A stretch of 18,303 nt of DNA from Pirellulales bacterium. Its GTDB lineage: Bacteria > Planctomycetota > Planctomycetia > Pirellulales > Thermoguttaceae. A program made the translations under genes and the position numbers. The stretch lies in NCBI GenBank assembly GCA_030607895.1, contig JAUWJC010000013.1, forward strand, positions 1 to 18,303, given 5' to 3'. Positions 1 to 7,300 of the stretch are shown here, in pieces. Under the pieces are notes generated by a model. The model had not been told where the DNA came from and made no database searches. It saw only the letters and a list, made by a program, of their open reading frames with translations. Every line of letters starts with the position of its first letter. Position 1 is the first letter of the stretch.

Positions 1-186
1 AAGCTTGCGATTTACTGTCAGTGCTAGCAGTCGCCGTTCTCGACGGAAGTCCTTAATATGACTCAAGATCGGCAAACTGCCCGACTGCGAAGGCTGCTAG
101 CATTTCGCAAGGTTACGATCAAGCCCACAAGTGCCTTTGCCTGTAATGTGCATCCTGCCTATTCGGCATCCACGACAGTGCCATTC

Positions 187-256
187 GGGTCAGAGCTTGA
201 ATAGTGAATAGAGCTTACGGGTGGCGCGCCACTATTCACTATTCAAGCTCTGACCC
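187..256. repeat. Palindromic repeat, family C (25-bp perfect arms)
   Basis: The arms at 187-211 and 232-256 are exact reverse complements (25 of 25) around a 20-nt spacer that contains TGGCGCGCCA. The outer ends read GGGTCAGAGC... and ...GCTCTGACCC. The element lies 5 bp beyond the stop codon of the minus-strand hydrolase that ends at 262, so its transcript would fold into a very strong hairpin and could end or protect that mRNA. The GGGTCA outer end recalls the GGGGTCAA end of family A, but the interior differs. I see no gene in the flanking stretch 1-186. Confidence 0.9.
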
Positions 257-261
257 CAGTT

Positions 262-2589
262 TCACTGTTTCAGTTTCAGTGTTGTCTGTTTCGGCTTCGG
301 CCAGTTCAGGTGCTTGTGCAGGAAGTCGAAGGTGCCGACGGCCTGGATTTTGTGTGGGCCAACGAACCACTCGATTTCGCACTGATTGCCGATTCCCAAC
401 TTCGCCTGGTAAAGGTGCCGCACCTTGGCGAACTCGAAGCCCACCCACTCGTCGGGCGCAACGCCGTCGAAATGGCCTCGCTCGACCATGAACGGCCGCG
501 GCGCGATGAGTGCCGCCATCTCCGCGTAGTTGAACGTACTGCCCAGATCGAACTCGAATATCTCGTATTCGCCGTGCCAGACGTAGCTGTATCGCTGGTG
601 TGGGCAGGTCGAGGCGTTTTTGCGGACCCAATCGTTGAAGTCGGCCGAGCAAATCGACAAGCAGTAGTTTTCCACCAGCGGCGGCACGCGCATTGCCGTC
701 TTGCCACCGTAGGACAGCCCGTAGAACCCGATTCGCTTCCCGTCCACTTGCGGCAGCGACTTCAGCCAGTCGGTAATCTGCTGGTGCTGCGGTACGATGG
801 TCGAGAAGAGCGTCTTTTTGATTGCGTTTGATTTCCGCTGCAACGTGCGGAAGCGGTCTTTGAACAGATACAGGTTCTGTGGCGTGAAAACGATAAAGCC
901 TCGCTCGACCAGCTTGGTGGCGAAGCCGCTGTAAGCCGCATGTCCGCCGGCCAGCACGTCGGTGGCTCGGCCTTCCAGCCCGTGCTGACAGACGACCACC
1001 GGCCGCCGTTGGCCCGGCTTGATGTCCTTGGGTAAGAGTAATATCCCGTAGGCGATAACGTCGGGAAACACATCCATTACCACCTCGTATCCCGTCCAAG
1101 TCGGCTTGTCGTATGCCTTGCGCGACCGGACGTTCGGCGGCAGCAACTTGCAGTCGAACCGCCCAACCACTTCGTTGTAAAAGAAATCGCGGTACGGCTC
1201 GACCGTCTCTTGGAACTTCTCCAGCGAACTGACGTCCAACTTCTTGAAAAACTCCTTGCGCACGTACTGGCTTTCTTCCAGAAGCCATTGGCTGTGGCGA
1301 TCGATTTCGTGCATCTGCCGCTTCTGGCGAATCTGGGGATCGAATTGCTCTGGCAGATGTTCGACAGGGCCGCCAGAATTGGCCGGCTTGCAGCTTGGGC
1401 AAAGCGACGTGAGAAACGCTTCCAACGCAGGCGCCGAGCCGAACGGGCCGATGCCGCCGTCGCTAATAACCAGCGTGATGGGGGCGGCAGGCTTCAGGCC
1501 CTCGACCAACTTCTTTTCTCGGGCGACTTCCCGCTTCACGTCCTCCAGCTTGGGCGTGACCAATCGTGCGGGCGCTCCGCCCAAGCCCGGCGGTATTTCC
1601 AGCTCGGGGCCCTTGGCCGCCTCGATGATGAGCGGGCGGGGCGCGATCATGCCGGCCAGTTCCGCGTCGCCGAACTGCTCCAGCAGCCCAAAAACGTTCC
1701 GATCGATCGGCTCTTGCCAGATGTTCTGTCGCGAGTCGAAGTAACCGCTCACGCAGACCGCGTCGATCCGGGTGTCCAGCGCGGCCGCATAGAGCGCCAA
1801 CAGCCCGCCTTCACCGTAGCCGATCAGGCCGATTCTCGCGTCTTCCGCGCCGGCGTCCTTTACGAACCAGTCGACCGCGGCAAGCACCTTTTGCACTTCG
1901 TATCCGATCAGGTGCCGGCCAAGCTCGAACGCCGAGCGGTAAAGGTACTCCCGGCTGGTGAGCTTGGCACCCTTGCGCTGTTGGATCTTGCGGTCGATCA
2001 GCACGGGCACCAGCACGCGGCAGCCGCTTTCGGCCAGCCGTCGGGCGAACTGCGACTCGGGCGCTACGCCCTCGGTCAGGCCGACGATCATCTCGGGCGT
2101 CTGGTCGGCGTCGGGAATCGCAATCACGTTGGCCACCGGCTTGCCTTTCGTCGGCACCAACAGCAAGCCTTCGCCCGAGACGTCGTCGAAGGCCGGCCAT
2201 CGAACGGCAAACACCTCGAAGCCAACTCCTCGCCCAACCAGTGCCGGCTGCTCGGTTGTGCCGACAAGTTCCGGCCCGGCAAATTCAACCCGCGCGTCAC
2301 GCACGCCGAGTATATGTGCCAGCCGCTTGCGGTTAGACTCGATCGAGGCGTTGTACTTTTCGGGTGAAGAGACATCGCGTTTCCAGTGTTTCGCCCGTCC
2401 GCCAATCGACTTCTCGATCTGGCCGAGCAGGAACCGATCCACGCCGTCGACCAGTTGCGAGGCGATATCGCCGGACATCTCCAGCGGCCTGGTACCAGGC
2501 AGGGGCGAATTGTCGGCCGCATGGCCAACCGCGGAACAGGCAAATGCCAGCAGTGCCGTGGCGGCAAACGTGATGGAACGACGAATCAT
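262..2589 (-). CDS. Exported double-domain alpha/beta hydrolase (acetylxylan-esterase/dienelactone-hydrolase-like)
   Basis: This is a 775-residue protein. I chose the ATG at 2589 because AAGGAG lies about 9 nt upstream and the product then opens with a signal peptide (basic start MIRRS, hydrophobic core, cleavage near residue 25). An in-frame ATG at 2622 lacks these. There appear to be two hydrolase units. The first, about residues 110-400, has a helix-strand pattern and an elbow-like G-Y-G-E-G at 257-261, with Gly where the nucleophile Ser should be. The second, about 500-765, has an intact elbow G-L-S-Y-G with Ser626, a candidate acid Asp708 in a G-H-F-D-G segment and a candidate His746 in G-P-H-K. 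The likely role is hydrolysis of ester groups such as acetyl groups on polysaccharide outside the cytoplasm, by the second unit only. It is divergent from the beta-helix gene. The exact substrate cannot be read from the sequence. Confidence 0.88.
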   Translation of the reverse strand: MIRRSITFAATALLAFACSAVGHAADNSPLPGTRPLEMSGDIASQLVDGVDRFLLGQIEKSIGGRAKHWKRDVSSPEKYNASIESNRKRLAHILGVRDARVEFAGPELVGTTEQPALVGRGVGFEVFAVRWPAFDDVSGEGLLLVPTKGKPVANVIAIPDADQTPEMIVGLTEGVAPESQFARRLAESGCRVLVPVLIDRKIQQRKGAKLTSREYLYRSAFELGRHLIGYEVQKVLAAVDWFVKDAGAEDARIGLIGYGEGGLLALYAAALDTRIDAVCVSGYFDSRQNIWQEPIDRNVFGLLEQFGDAELAGMIAPRPLIIEAAKGPELEIPPGLGGAPARLVTPKLEDVKREVAREKKLVEGLKPAAPITLVISDGGIGPFGSAPALEAFLTSLCPSCKPANSGGPVEHLPEQFDPQIRQKRQMHEIDRHSQWLLEESQYVRKEFFKKLDVSSLEKFQETVEPYRDFFYNEVVGRFDCKLLPPNVRSRKAYDKPTWTGYEVVMDVFPDVIAYGILLLPKDIKPGQRRPVVVCQHGLEGRATDVLAGGHAAYSGFATKLVERGFIVFTPQNLYLFKDRFRTLQRKSNAIKKTLFSTIVPQHQQITDWLKSLPQVDGKRIGFYGLSYGGKTAMRVPPLVENYCLSICSADFNDWVRKNASTCPHQRYSYVWHGEYEIFEFDLGSTFNYAEMAALIAPRPFMVERGHFDGVAPDEWVGFEFAKVRHLYQAKLGIGNQCEIEWFVGPHKIQAVGTFDFLHKHLNWPKPKQTTLKLKQ

Positions 2590-2666
2590 TGGCGAGTCTC
2601 CTTTCGCATACCGGGTGATCATTCGGGCGGGAAGCGATAAGCCAGTATACCAGGTGCAAAAGGGCT

Positions 2667-2742
2667 GAAAAAGGGACCATGTTTAATTTGCCGCCTGCGG
2701 CCCGAAGGGTGCTTCGCACAAATTAAACCTGGTCCCTTTTTC
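2667..2742. repeat. Palindromic repeat, family B copy 1
   Basis: The 23-nt arms at 2667-2689 and 2720-2742 are complementary except for one mismatch (ACCATG in the left arm against the complement ACCAGG). The 30-nt spacer holds CCGCCTGCGG and GTGCTTCGCAC, both able to form small hairpins. It sits in the 246-bp gap between two divergent genes, with its edge 6 bp from a TTGACA promoter box. Its spacer matches that of copy 3 (17267-17344) more closely than those of copies 2 and 4. Confidence 0.93.
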
Positions 2743-2748
2743 GATAAA

Positions 2749-2777
2749 TTGACACCGGCCGGCCAACAGGCTATACA
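2749..2777 (+). promoter_or_regulatory. Candidate sigma-70-type promoter of the beta-helix gene
   Basis: A perfect -35 box TTGACA (2749-2754) is followed after 17 bp by TATACA (2772-2777), which matches the -10 consensus at its first four positions. Transcription would start near 2784, giving a leader of about 50 nt before the GTG start at 2836. The palindrome at 2667-2742 lies directly upstream. The call rests on boxes and spacing alone. Confidence 0.5.
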
Positions 2778-2835
2778 GAAGGCACTACTGTCTTCCCACA
2801 ACTTCGCCCGAGAGAAAGAGAAGGAGCCCACCGCC

Positions 2836-4230
2836 GTGAAACAAAACCGCAAACTACCCGCCGTGCTGGCCCCAACAGCAGTGCTTGTCGCAATCGCGTG
2901 CATGATCGGGGCCCAGGGCCCGTCTACCCCGGCCAATAACGCAACACCGACGGTTCGCGATTTCGGCGCGATCGGCGACGGCAAGGCCGACGACACGGCG
3001 GCCATCCAGCGGGCGGTCGATGCGTGTATCGGCGACATTCGACTGCCGCGCGGCGTGTATCGAATCACCCGGCCGATCCTGATCGAGTTGGACAAGGTCG
3101 GCTTCATGTCGATAATCGGCAGCGGCACGGCCCAAATCATTATGGCGGGCCCCGGCCCGGCGTTGAAGTTCGTCGGCACCCACGGCGGCACGGCCAGTCC
3201 GTCAACGGTCAAACCCAACGTCTGGCTCAACCAGCGCATGCCAACCGTCGACGGAATCGTTATCGTCGGCGACCACGAGGAGGCCGTCGGCATCGAGGCC
3301 ACCGGCACGATGAAGCTGATTGTCACCAGGGTAACCGTTCGCGAGGCACTGCACGGCATCCACCTGACGACGCGCAACCGGAACGTGATCGTCTCGAACT
3401 GTCACCTCTACAAAAACCGTGGCGTGGGGCTCTACCTGGACGACGTCAACCTGCACCAAATTAACGTCACCGGCTGCCACATCAGCTACAATGCGGCCGG
3501 TGGTATCGTAGTTCGGGCAGGCAATGTCCGCAATCTTCAAGTGAGCGGCTGCGACATCGAGGGCAATACGGTCAACGTGCTGGTCGATAGCGATGGTGCA
3601 AAGTATGCAACCGCCGAGGTCGCCATAGTCGGCTGCACGCTCCAGCATTCGGGCGGGCCCAATTCGGCCAACGTGCGGTTCATCGGAGCCGACGACGAAG
3701 GCAACCGCTGCTGGGGACATCTCACTATCGCCGACAACGTGCTGAGTGACGTCGAGACAAACATTGACATCCAAAAGGCGCGCGACGTGAGTATCGTGGG
3801 AAACACGATCTGGACCGGATACAAGTACAACCTGCGGATCCAGGACAGCTCGAACGTCGTGGTCGGCCCAAACGTTTTGGGCCGAAACCCCAGATATCGC
3901 GATGCCGAAAAGGCCGACAACGCAATCCTGATCGCCGACTCGGACGACATCACGCTCAACGGCCTGCACGTCCACTCCGTCCACCGGGCACCGGCCGGCA
4001 TGGTCATCGAGAACTGCCGCCGAATGAACGTCACGAATTGCTCGATCCTCGACTGCGACACGGCCGGGGTGCTTCTGAAAAACGTCTCGGCCAGCCGCGT
4101 TTCCGACTGCCTCATCCGCAACGACCTGCCCAAGGTCGAGTCCTGGCAACCGCTCGTTGTCAAAGGCGGCAGCGGCAACATGATCGTCGACAACCTGCTC
4201 GGCGGGAAAAGGAAAAGGGGACATCACTGA
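2836..4230 (+). CDS. Exported right-handed beta-helix protein (Pectate_lyase_3-like)
   Basis: This is a 464-residue protein. The GTG at 2836 is preferred over a TTG at 2749: AAGGAG lies at 2821-2826 with a 9-nt spacer, and the product then begins with a signal peptide (MKQNRK, then a hydrophobic stretch to about residue 27). Residues 42-75 carry the hallmark of the pectate-lyase-3/polygalacturonase-like N-terminal cap, D-F-G-A-I-G-D-G-K-A-D-D-T-A-A-I, then a L-P-R-G-V-Y-R-I strand. The remainder is a ladder of short beta-strand repeats with N-V-I-V-S-N-C and V-S-G-C-D-I type rungs, as in parallel beta-helices that bind or cleave polysaccharide. No particular catalytic set can be identified, so lyase, hydrolase, epimerase and pure binding roles all remain possible. 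The last residues (GGKRKRGHH) are basic and lie outside the helix ladder. Confidence 0.9.
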   Translation: MKQNRKLPAVLAPTAVLVAIACMIGAQGPSTPANNATPTVRDFGAIGDGKADDTAAIQRAVDACIGDIRLPRGVYRITRPILIELDKVGFMSIIGSGTAQIIMAGPGPALKFVGTHGGTASPSTVKPNVWLNQRMPTVDGIVIVGDHEEAVGIEATGTMKLIVTRVTVREALHGIHLTTRNRNVIVSNCHLYKNRGVGLYLDDVNLHQINVTGCHISYNAAGGIVVRAGNVRNLQVSGCDIEGNTVNVLVDSDGAKYATAEVAIVGCTLQHSGGPNSANVRFIGADDEGNRCWGHLTIADNVLSDVETNIDIQKARDVSIVGNTIWTGYKYNLRIQDSSNVVVGPNVLGRNPRYRDAEKADNAILIADSDDITLNGLHVHSVHRAPAGMVIENCRRMNVTNCSILDCDTAGVLLKNVSASRVSDCLIRNDLPKVESWQPLVVKGGSGNMIVDNLLGGKRKRGHH

Positions 4231-4513
4231 TATTGGTGGATTGGGTAGGAAAGGGTAGTCTGTCCTCGTGCCACGAACAACTCGGGGGGGGACGGGGTCA
4301 ACTCTTGACATTTGACACAGCCCTCGATATGTCAAGTGTCAAGAGTTGACCCCGTTCTCGGTCTTCCCATCCAAGCAGAATAGCGGAAAATCAAGAAATG
4401 TCAAATAAAAGTACCGGACACCTTTAATTCCCCCTTTAATTCCCCCAACTCGGGAAGGTCCCGAGAACCCTGAAAACCCGTGAACGGTTACAATTACTCG
4501 AAGGAGTTACACA
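4231..4513. other. Intergenic region with repeat debris and leader hairpin
   Basis: Besides the family A palindrome, this 283-bp gap holds a short tandem of CCCTTTAATTCC (about 4420-4446) following GTACCGGACACC. It also holds a perfect hairpin CTCGGGA-AGG-TCCCGAG at 4449-4465, 35 bp before the Shine-Dalgarno of the next gene. The stretch 4210-4275 (GGAAAAGGGGACATC ... GTAGTCTGTCC) looks like a decayed inverted repeat. No coding region is visible. Confidence 0.5.
4292..4355. repeat. Palindromic repeat, family A copy 1
   Basis: The 26-nt arms at 4292-4317 and 4330-4355 pair along their whole length, with a single G-T wobble. The 12-nt loop is CAGCCCTCGATA. Each arm can also fold on itself (GTCAA-CTC-TTGAC). 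It lies between two plus-strand genes, 61 bp past the beta-helix stop. Copies 2 and 3 at 5690-5753 and 7083-7146 have the same loop. Confidence 0.93.
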
Positions 4514-5641
4514 ATGAAATGGCAACTTGTTCTTGCGTTGGGATTTGTGCTTTCGAGTAGTGCGTCGGCCGGCGACCAGCCGCCGGGCCGCATGAGTGAC
4601 AACCCACCGGTTATCCGCTCGTCCTGGGACGACCTGCTCGAGGGCTTTAAGACACGCGACGACTGGCGCAAACATCGCGAGGTGCTCAAGCGTCGCTACC
4701 TCGAACTGATCCACGATGCCCACAAGCCGAAGAAGCCGCCCCCGGAGTTGAAGGTGCACGAGTCGGTCGTGGTCGACGGGGCCTATACTCGGCGGTTGGT
4801 GAGCTACAACGTCGAGTCGGACGAGCGAGCGGCCGCCTATGTTGGCGTTCCCCTGTCGCTGAAGGGCAAGGCCCCGGGTATAGTCTCGCTGCACAGCACT
4901 TCCGCAAATAAATCGTGCGCCGCCGGGTTGGTCAAAAGTGGCGATGTCCCGTGGCTCGACATACTGTGTCGGCGCGGATATGTCGTGATCTCTCCCGACC
5001 ATTTCGTATGCGGCGATCGCAAACCGCCGGAGGGCCAGTGCGATACGACCCGATTCTACAAAAAGCACCCCGAGTGGACGGCCGTCGGCAAGTTCACCTA
5101 CGAACATTCAATCGCCGTGGACGTGCTTGAGACGCTCGATGAGGTTGATACGAAGAATATCGGTGTGCTGGGTTATTCGCTGGGTGGACACGGGGCGTAT
5201 TACCTGGCCGCCTACGACCAGCGTCTCAAGGCTTGCGCTTGCAACTGCGGCTGGTCGTCCTTCCGCCACAACCCCAACGTGATAACTTGGGCCAGAGACC
5301 ACTGGTACGTCTACTTCAAGTACCTTCGACCGGCACTGCTCGAGGGAAAACTGCCGCCGATCGACATGCACGAAATTATCGCTCTGATTGCCCCCAGGGC
5401 CTTTTTGGACCTTTCCGGGCTAAACGACGGAAATCCGCTCGTACAACGGCAACGGGTGCTGATGCTTACGCGGCTGATGGACGTTTGGGAACTGGAGGGC
5501 GTACCGGCTAACTTCGCTTTCTACATACACGGTCGAGGCCACTCGGCGGCCCACGTATCGCGTCAACTGATATACGCCTGGATGGACACCCATCTCAAGC
5601 CACCCGAGGCCACAAAGACTCACCTGGTCAACGAGAAATAG
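4514..5641 (+). CDS. Exported alpha/beta hydrolase
   Basis: This is a 375-residue protein. The ATG at 4514 follows AAGGAG (4501-4506) with a 7-nt spacer. The N-terminus is a signal peptide (MKWQLVLALGFVLSSSASAG, cleavage near residue 20). The fold is the dienelactone-hydrolase/acetylxylan-esterase type: strand and oxyanion region around P-G-I-V-S-L-H-S (121-128), nucleophile elbow G-Y-S-L-G with Ser222, likely acid Asp305 in L-N-D-G, and likely His343 in G-R-G-H-S. It is a complete single-domain enzyme, unlike the doubled hydrolase at 262-2589, and lies between other exported carbohydrate-type proteins, so deacylation of a polysaccharide or its fragments is a reasonable inference. A run of Cys (C-A-C-N-C, 241-245) just after the elbow domain is unusual. 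The substrate is unknown. Confidence 0.9.
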   Translation: MKWQLVLALGFVLSSSASAGDQPPGRMSDNPPVIRSSWDDLLEGFKTRDDWRKHREVLKRRYLELIHDAHKPKKPPPELKVHESVVVDGAYTRRLVSYNVESDERAAAYVGVPLSLKGKAPGIVSLHSTSANKSCAAGLVKSGDVPWLDILCRRGYVVISPDHFVCGDRKPPEGQCDTTRFYKKHPEWTAVGKFTYEHSIAVDVLETLDEVDTKNIGVLGYSLGGHGAYYLAAYDQRLKACACNCGWSSFRHNPNVITWARDHWYVYFKYLRPALLEGKLPPIDMHEIIALIAPRAFLDLSGLNDGNPLVQRQRVLMLTRLMDVWELEGVPANFAFYIHGRGHSAAHVSRQLIYAWMDTHLKPPEATKTHLVNEK

Positions 5642-5689
5642 AAGCCTGCCATCGACTGAATACTGATAAACCGCATGTGAAAACGGAAA

Positions 5690-5753
5690 ACGGGGTCAAC
5701 TCTTGACACTTGACACAGCCCTCGATATGTCAGGTGTCAAGAGTTGACCCCGT
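5690..5753. repeat. Palindromic repeat, family A copy 2, between convergent genes
   Basis: The 26-nt arms at 5690-5715 and 5728-5753 pair fully apart from one G-T wobble, at a different position from the wobble of copy 1. The loop CAGCCCTCGATA is identical in all three copies. It stands 48 bp after the stop of the plus-strand hydrolase and 7 bp after the stop of the minus-strand gene, so it could act as a two-way terminator or RNA-stabilising hairpin. No U-tract follows it. Confidence 0.93.
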
Positions 5754-5760
5754 TCGCGCC

Positions 5761-6903
5761 TCACTCCTTGCTTGTCCGGTACATGCTCCCCGGGCTGAGC
5801 TTCTCGGCGTAGGACATCATGGCGAACCCGGCCAACTGGGAGTGCTGGTCCAGCCGCTGGTTCGGGGGTGGGGTCCTCTGGAGTTGCTCAGAGATGTAGC
5901 GGAGTTCGTCGTCGGCCGCGGCGATCAGGTGCTCGCTTTGCCGCACGTGCTCGGCGTAGACGTACACGTGGAAGGGCAGCCCGCCAAACTTGCCGCCCCA
6001 TTGTGTGATGTAGTCGATCCCCGCCTTGCCGCCCCAGTTGGTGAGCATCCACTTGTGAGCCTTGGCCAATTGTGCCATGGCCGCCTTGTGCCGTGGGCTG
6101 CCCGGCTCCAGGTGTGCAAGGCCCGTGGAGTAGGCCTCGAGGCAATACATGAACACAGTGGGTTTGATATTCTCCTTTTGCTCCGGCGGGTAGAGGACGG
6201 CGACGGTGAGCAGATCCTGCCGGTTGAGCCAGTCGATCGTACCCCGGCCGATCTTCAAGTACGACTCGTCACCCGTCTCCTTGTACAGATGGAACGCCAG
6301 CGACCCGAAGACCCCGGTCGAGCACCACCATTCCTTGTCCGATTTGGGCCACTGCCCGTCCGTCACGCCACCCGACGACCGAACGAAGCGATCGATCACC
6401 AGCTTGGCATACGACTTGACCGAACTGAGGTATCGCGCTTTCTCGGCCGAATCCTCGCAGCGGATCGCCGTGGCCAACACGGCCAGGGCGATCGACGTGC
6501 AATCGCCTACGTACCAGTCGCCCTTGCCCTCGCCCGGCTTGCGCCCGTACTGCATGTAGTAAATCCCTTCGGGAATCATTTTGTCCTGATACTCGATCAT
6601 TCGATCGGACCAGAGCTTGCACACATCTAAGTATTCCTGTTTTCCGGTCATGTCATAGGCTACACAGAGCGCCCGGACCACGTACGAGTCCCAACAGAAG
6701 CCACGGCGGGCCTCCCGGATGGTTTTGTTGGTTTGGCTCTGCTTTTCGACGATCTTGCAGTTGGCATCGCAGAGCGCGAGGAATTCGGCCTTCAGATCCG
6801 GCTCGCGCCCAAGCGCCGCCGGCACAGACAACAGCACAATGGCAGCCAGGGCCAGGCACGTGGACGCAATCAAATGGCTTCGCGACAGACTCTTCGTACA
6901 CAT
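5761..6903 (-). CDS. Exported alpha/alpha-barrel-like (six-hairpin glycosidase-like) protein
   Basis: This is a 380-residue protein. The ATG at 6903 is preferred to one at 6939 because AAGGGAG lies about 9 nt upstream and the product then starts with a signal peptide (MCTKSLSRSHL, then a long hydrophobic core to about residue 30). The rest is almost wholly helical, with repeated pairs such as R-G-F-C-W-D-S-Y-V-V-R-A-L-C-V-A-Y and aromatic, Gly-rich turns (W-Y-V-G-D-C-T-S; T-N-W-G-G-K-A-G). This is the look of six-hairpin glycosidases or related polysaccharide lyases. I cannot point to a specific glycoside hydrolase family or to its catalytic acids, so the function is inferred from fold impression and neighbours only. 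It faces the plus-strand hydrolase across a palindrome. Confidence 0.78.
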   Translation of the reverse strand: MCTKSLSRSHLIASTCLALAAIVLLSVPAALGREPDLKAEFLALCDANCKIVEKQSQTNKTIREARRGFCWDSYVVRALCVAYDMTGKQEYLDVCKLWSDRMIEYQDKMIPEGIYYMQYGRKPGEGKGDWYVGDCTSIALAVLATAIRCEDSAEKARYLSSVKSYAKLVIDRFVRSSGGVTDGQWPKSDKEWWCSTGVFGSLAFHLYKETGDESYLKIGRGTIDWLNRQDLLTVAVLYPPEQKENIKPTVFMYCLEAYSTGLAHLEPGSPRHKAAMAQLAKAHKWMLTNWGGKAGIDYITQWGGKFGGLPFHVYVYAEHVRQSEHLIAAADDELRYISEQLQRTPPPNQRLDQHSQLAGFAMMSYAEKLSPGSMYRTSKE

Positions 6904-7300
6904 AATGTCGGCTCCCTTTCTGAGTTTGCAGCACTTCAACGTTTGGAACGGTTCAACGTCCTGATCTCACGGTGGCCAGGAGGACAGCGAGGGCAAGACG
7001 GTCGCCCGGTTTGGGGGGGACGGGGTCAACTCTTGGGGACGGGGGACGGGGCTTGGGACTGGGGACGGGGTCAACTCTTGGGACGAGGTCAACTCTTGAC
7101 ACTTGACACAGCCCTCGATATGTCAGGTGTCAAGAGTTGACCCCGTTCCCCCCCGTTCCCCGTTCCCCCCACCGTTCCCCCCGTTCCCCGAGCAAGGTGA
7201 ATACGGTAAGAGCATTGGAGCGGAGTGGCATTGGTTTTTCTCGCGTTGTTTTGTTCAGTCCCCGACGTGGCCGTCGGAGCTAAACGGTGAACGGTTACCC
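6904..7300. other. Intergenic region dominated by repeat sequence
   Basis: This 397-bp gap between two minus-strand genes holds no credible gene. From 7013 to 7195 it is a G-rich block with partial family A ends, the full family A copy, then a C-rich block of CCGTTCCCC iterations. A hairpin CCGACG-TGGC-CGTCGG at 7262-7277, about 24 bp beyond the SDR stop, is a possible terminator for that gene. AACGGTG-AACGGTT at about 7284-7297 is another two-unit heptamer repeat. Confidence 0.6.
7020..7146. repeat. Palindromic repeat, family A copy 3, with tandem extra left ends
   Basis: The full palindrome has arms 7083-7108 and 7121-7146 with loop CAGCCCTCGATA. The left arm starts ACGAGG rather than ACGGGG. 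Upstream, the first 16 bases of the left arm (ACGGGGTCAACTCTTG) occur twice more, at 7020-7035 and 7065-7080, without matching right arms. Downstream the right arm runs into a CCGTTCCCC-rich block. This is a partly duplicated or slipped element. Confidence 0.88.

Noticed and set aside
1..6. HindIII site AAGCTT at the first base, as a cloning boundary
   Set aside because: It could mark a library insert end, but no vector sequence is present and a chance site cannot be excluded.
1210..2367. Long plus-strand open frame opposite the double hydrolase
   Set aside because: The residue pattern is compositionally biased and without motifs; the minus-strand gene has a ribosome-binding site, signal peptide and catalytic motifs.
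3202..4335. Long minus-strand open frame opposite the beta-helix gene
   Set aside because: It lacks a start signal and recognisable domain, and mirrors a well-supported plus-strand gene. Such antisense frames are common in high-GC DNA.
5690..5753. Ordinary rho-independent terminator
   Set aside because: The hairpin is far longer than usual, has no U-tract, and recurs elsewhere with the same loop, so it is listed as a repeat with a possible terminator role.
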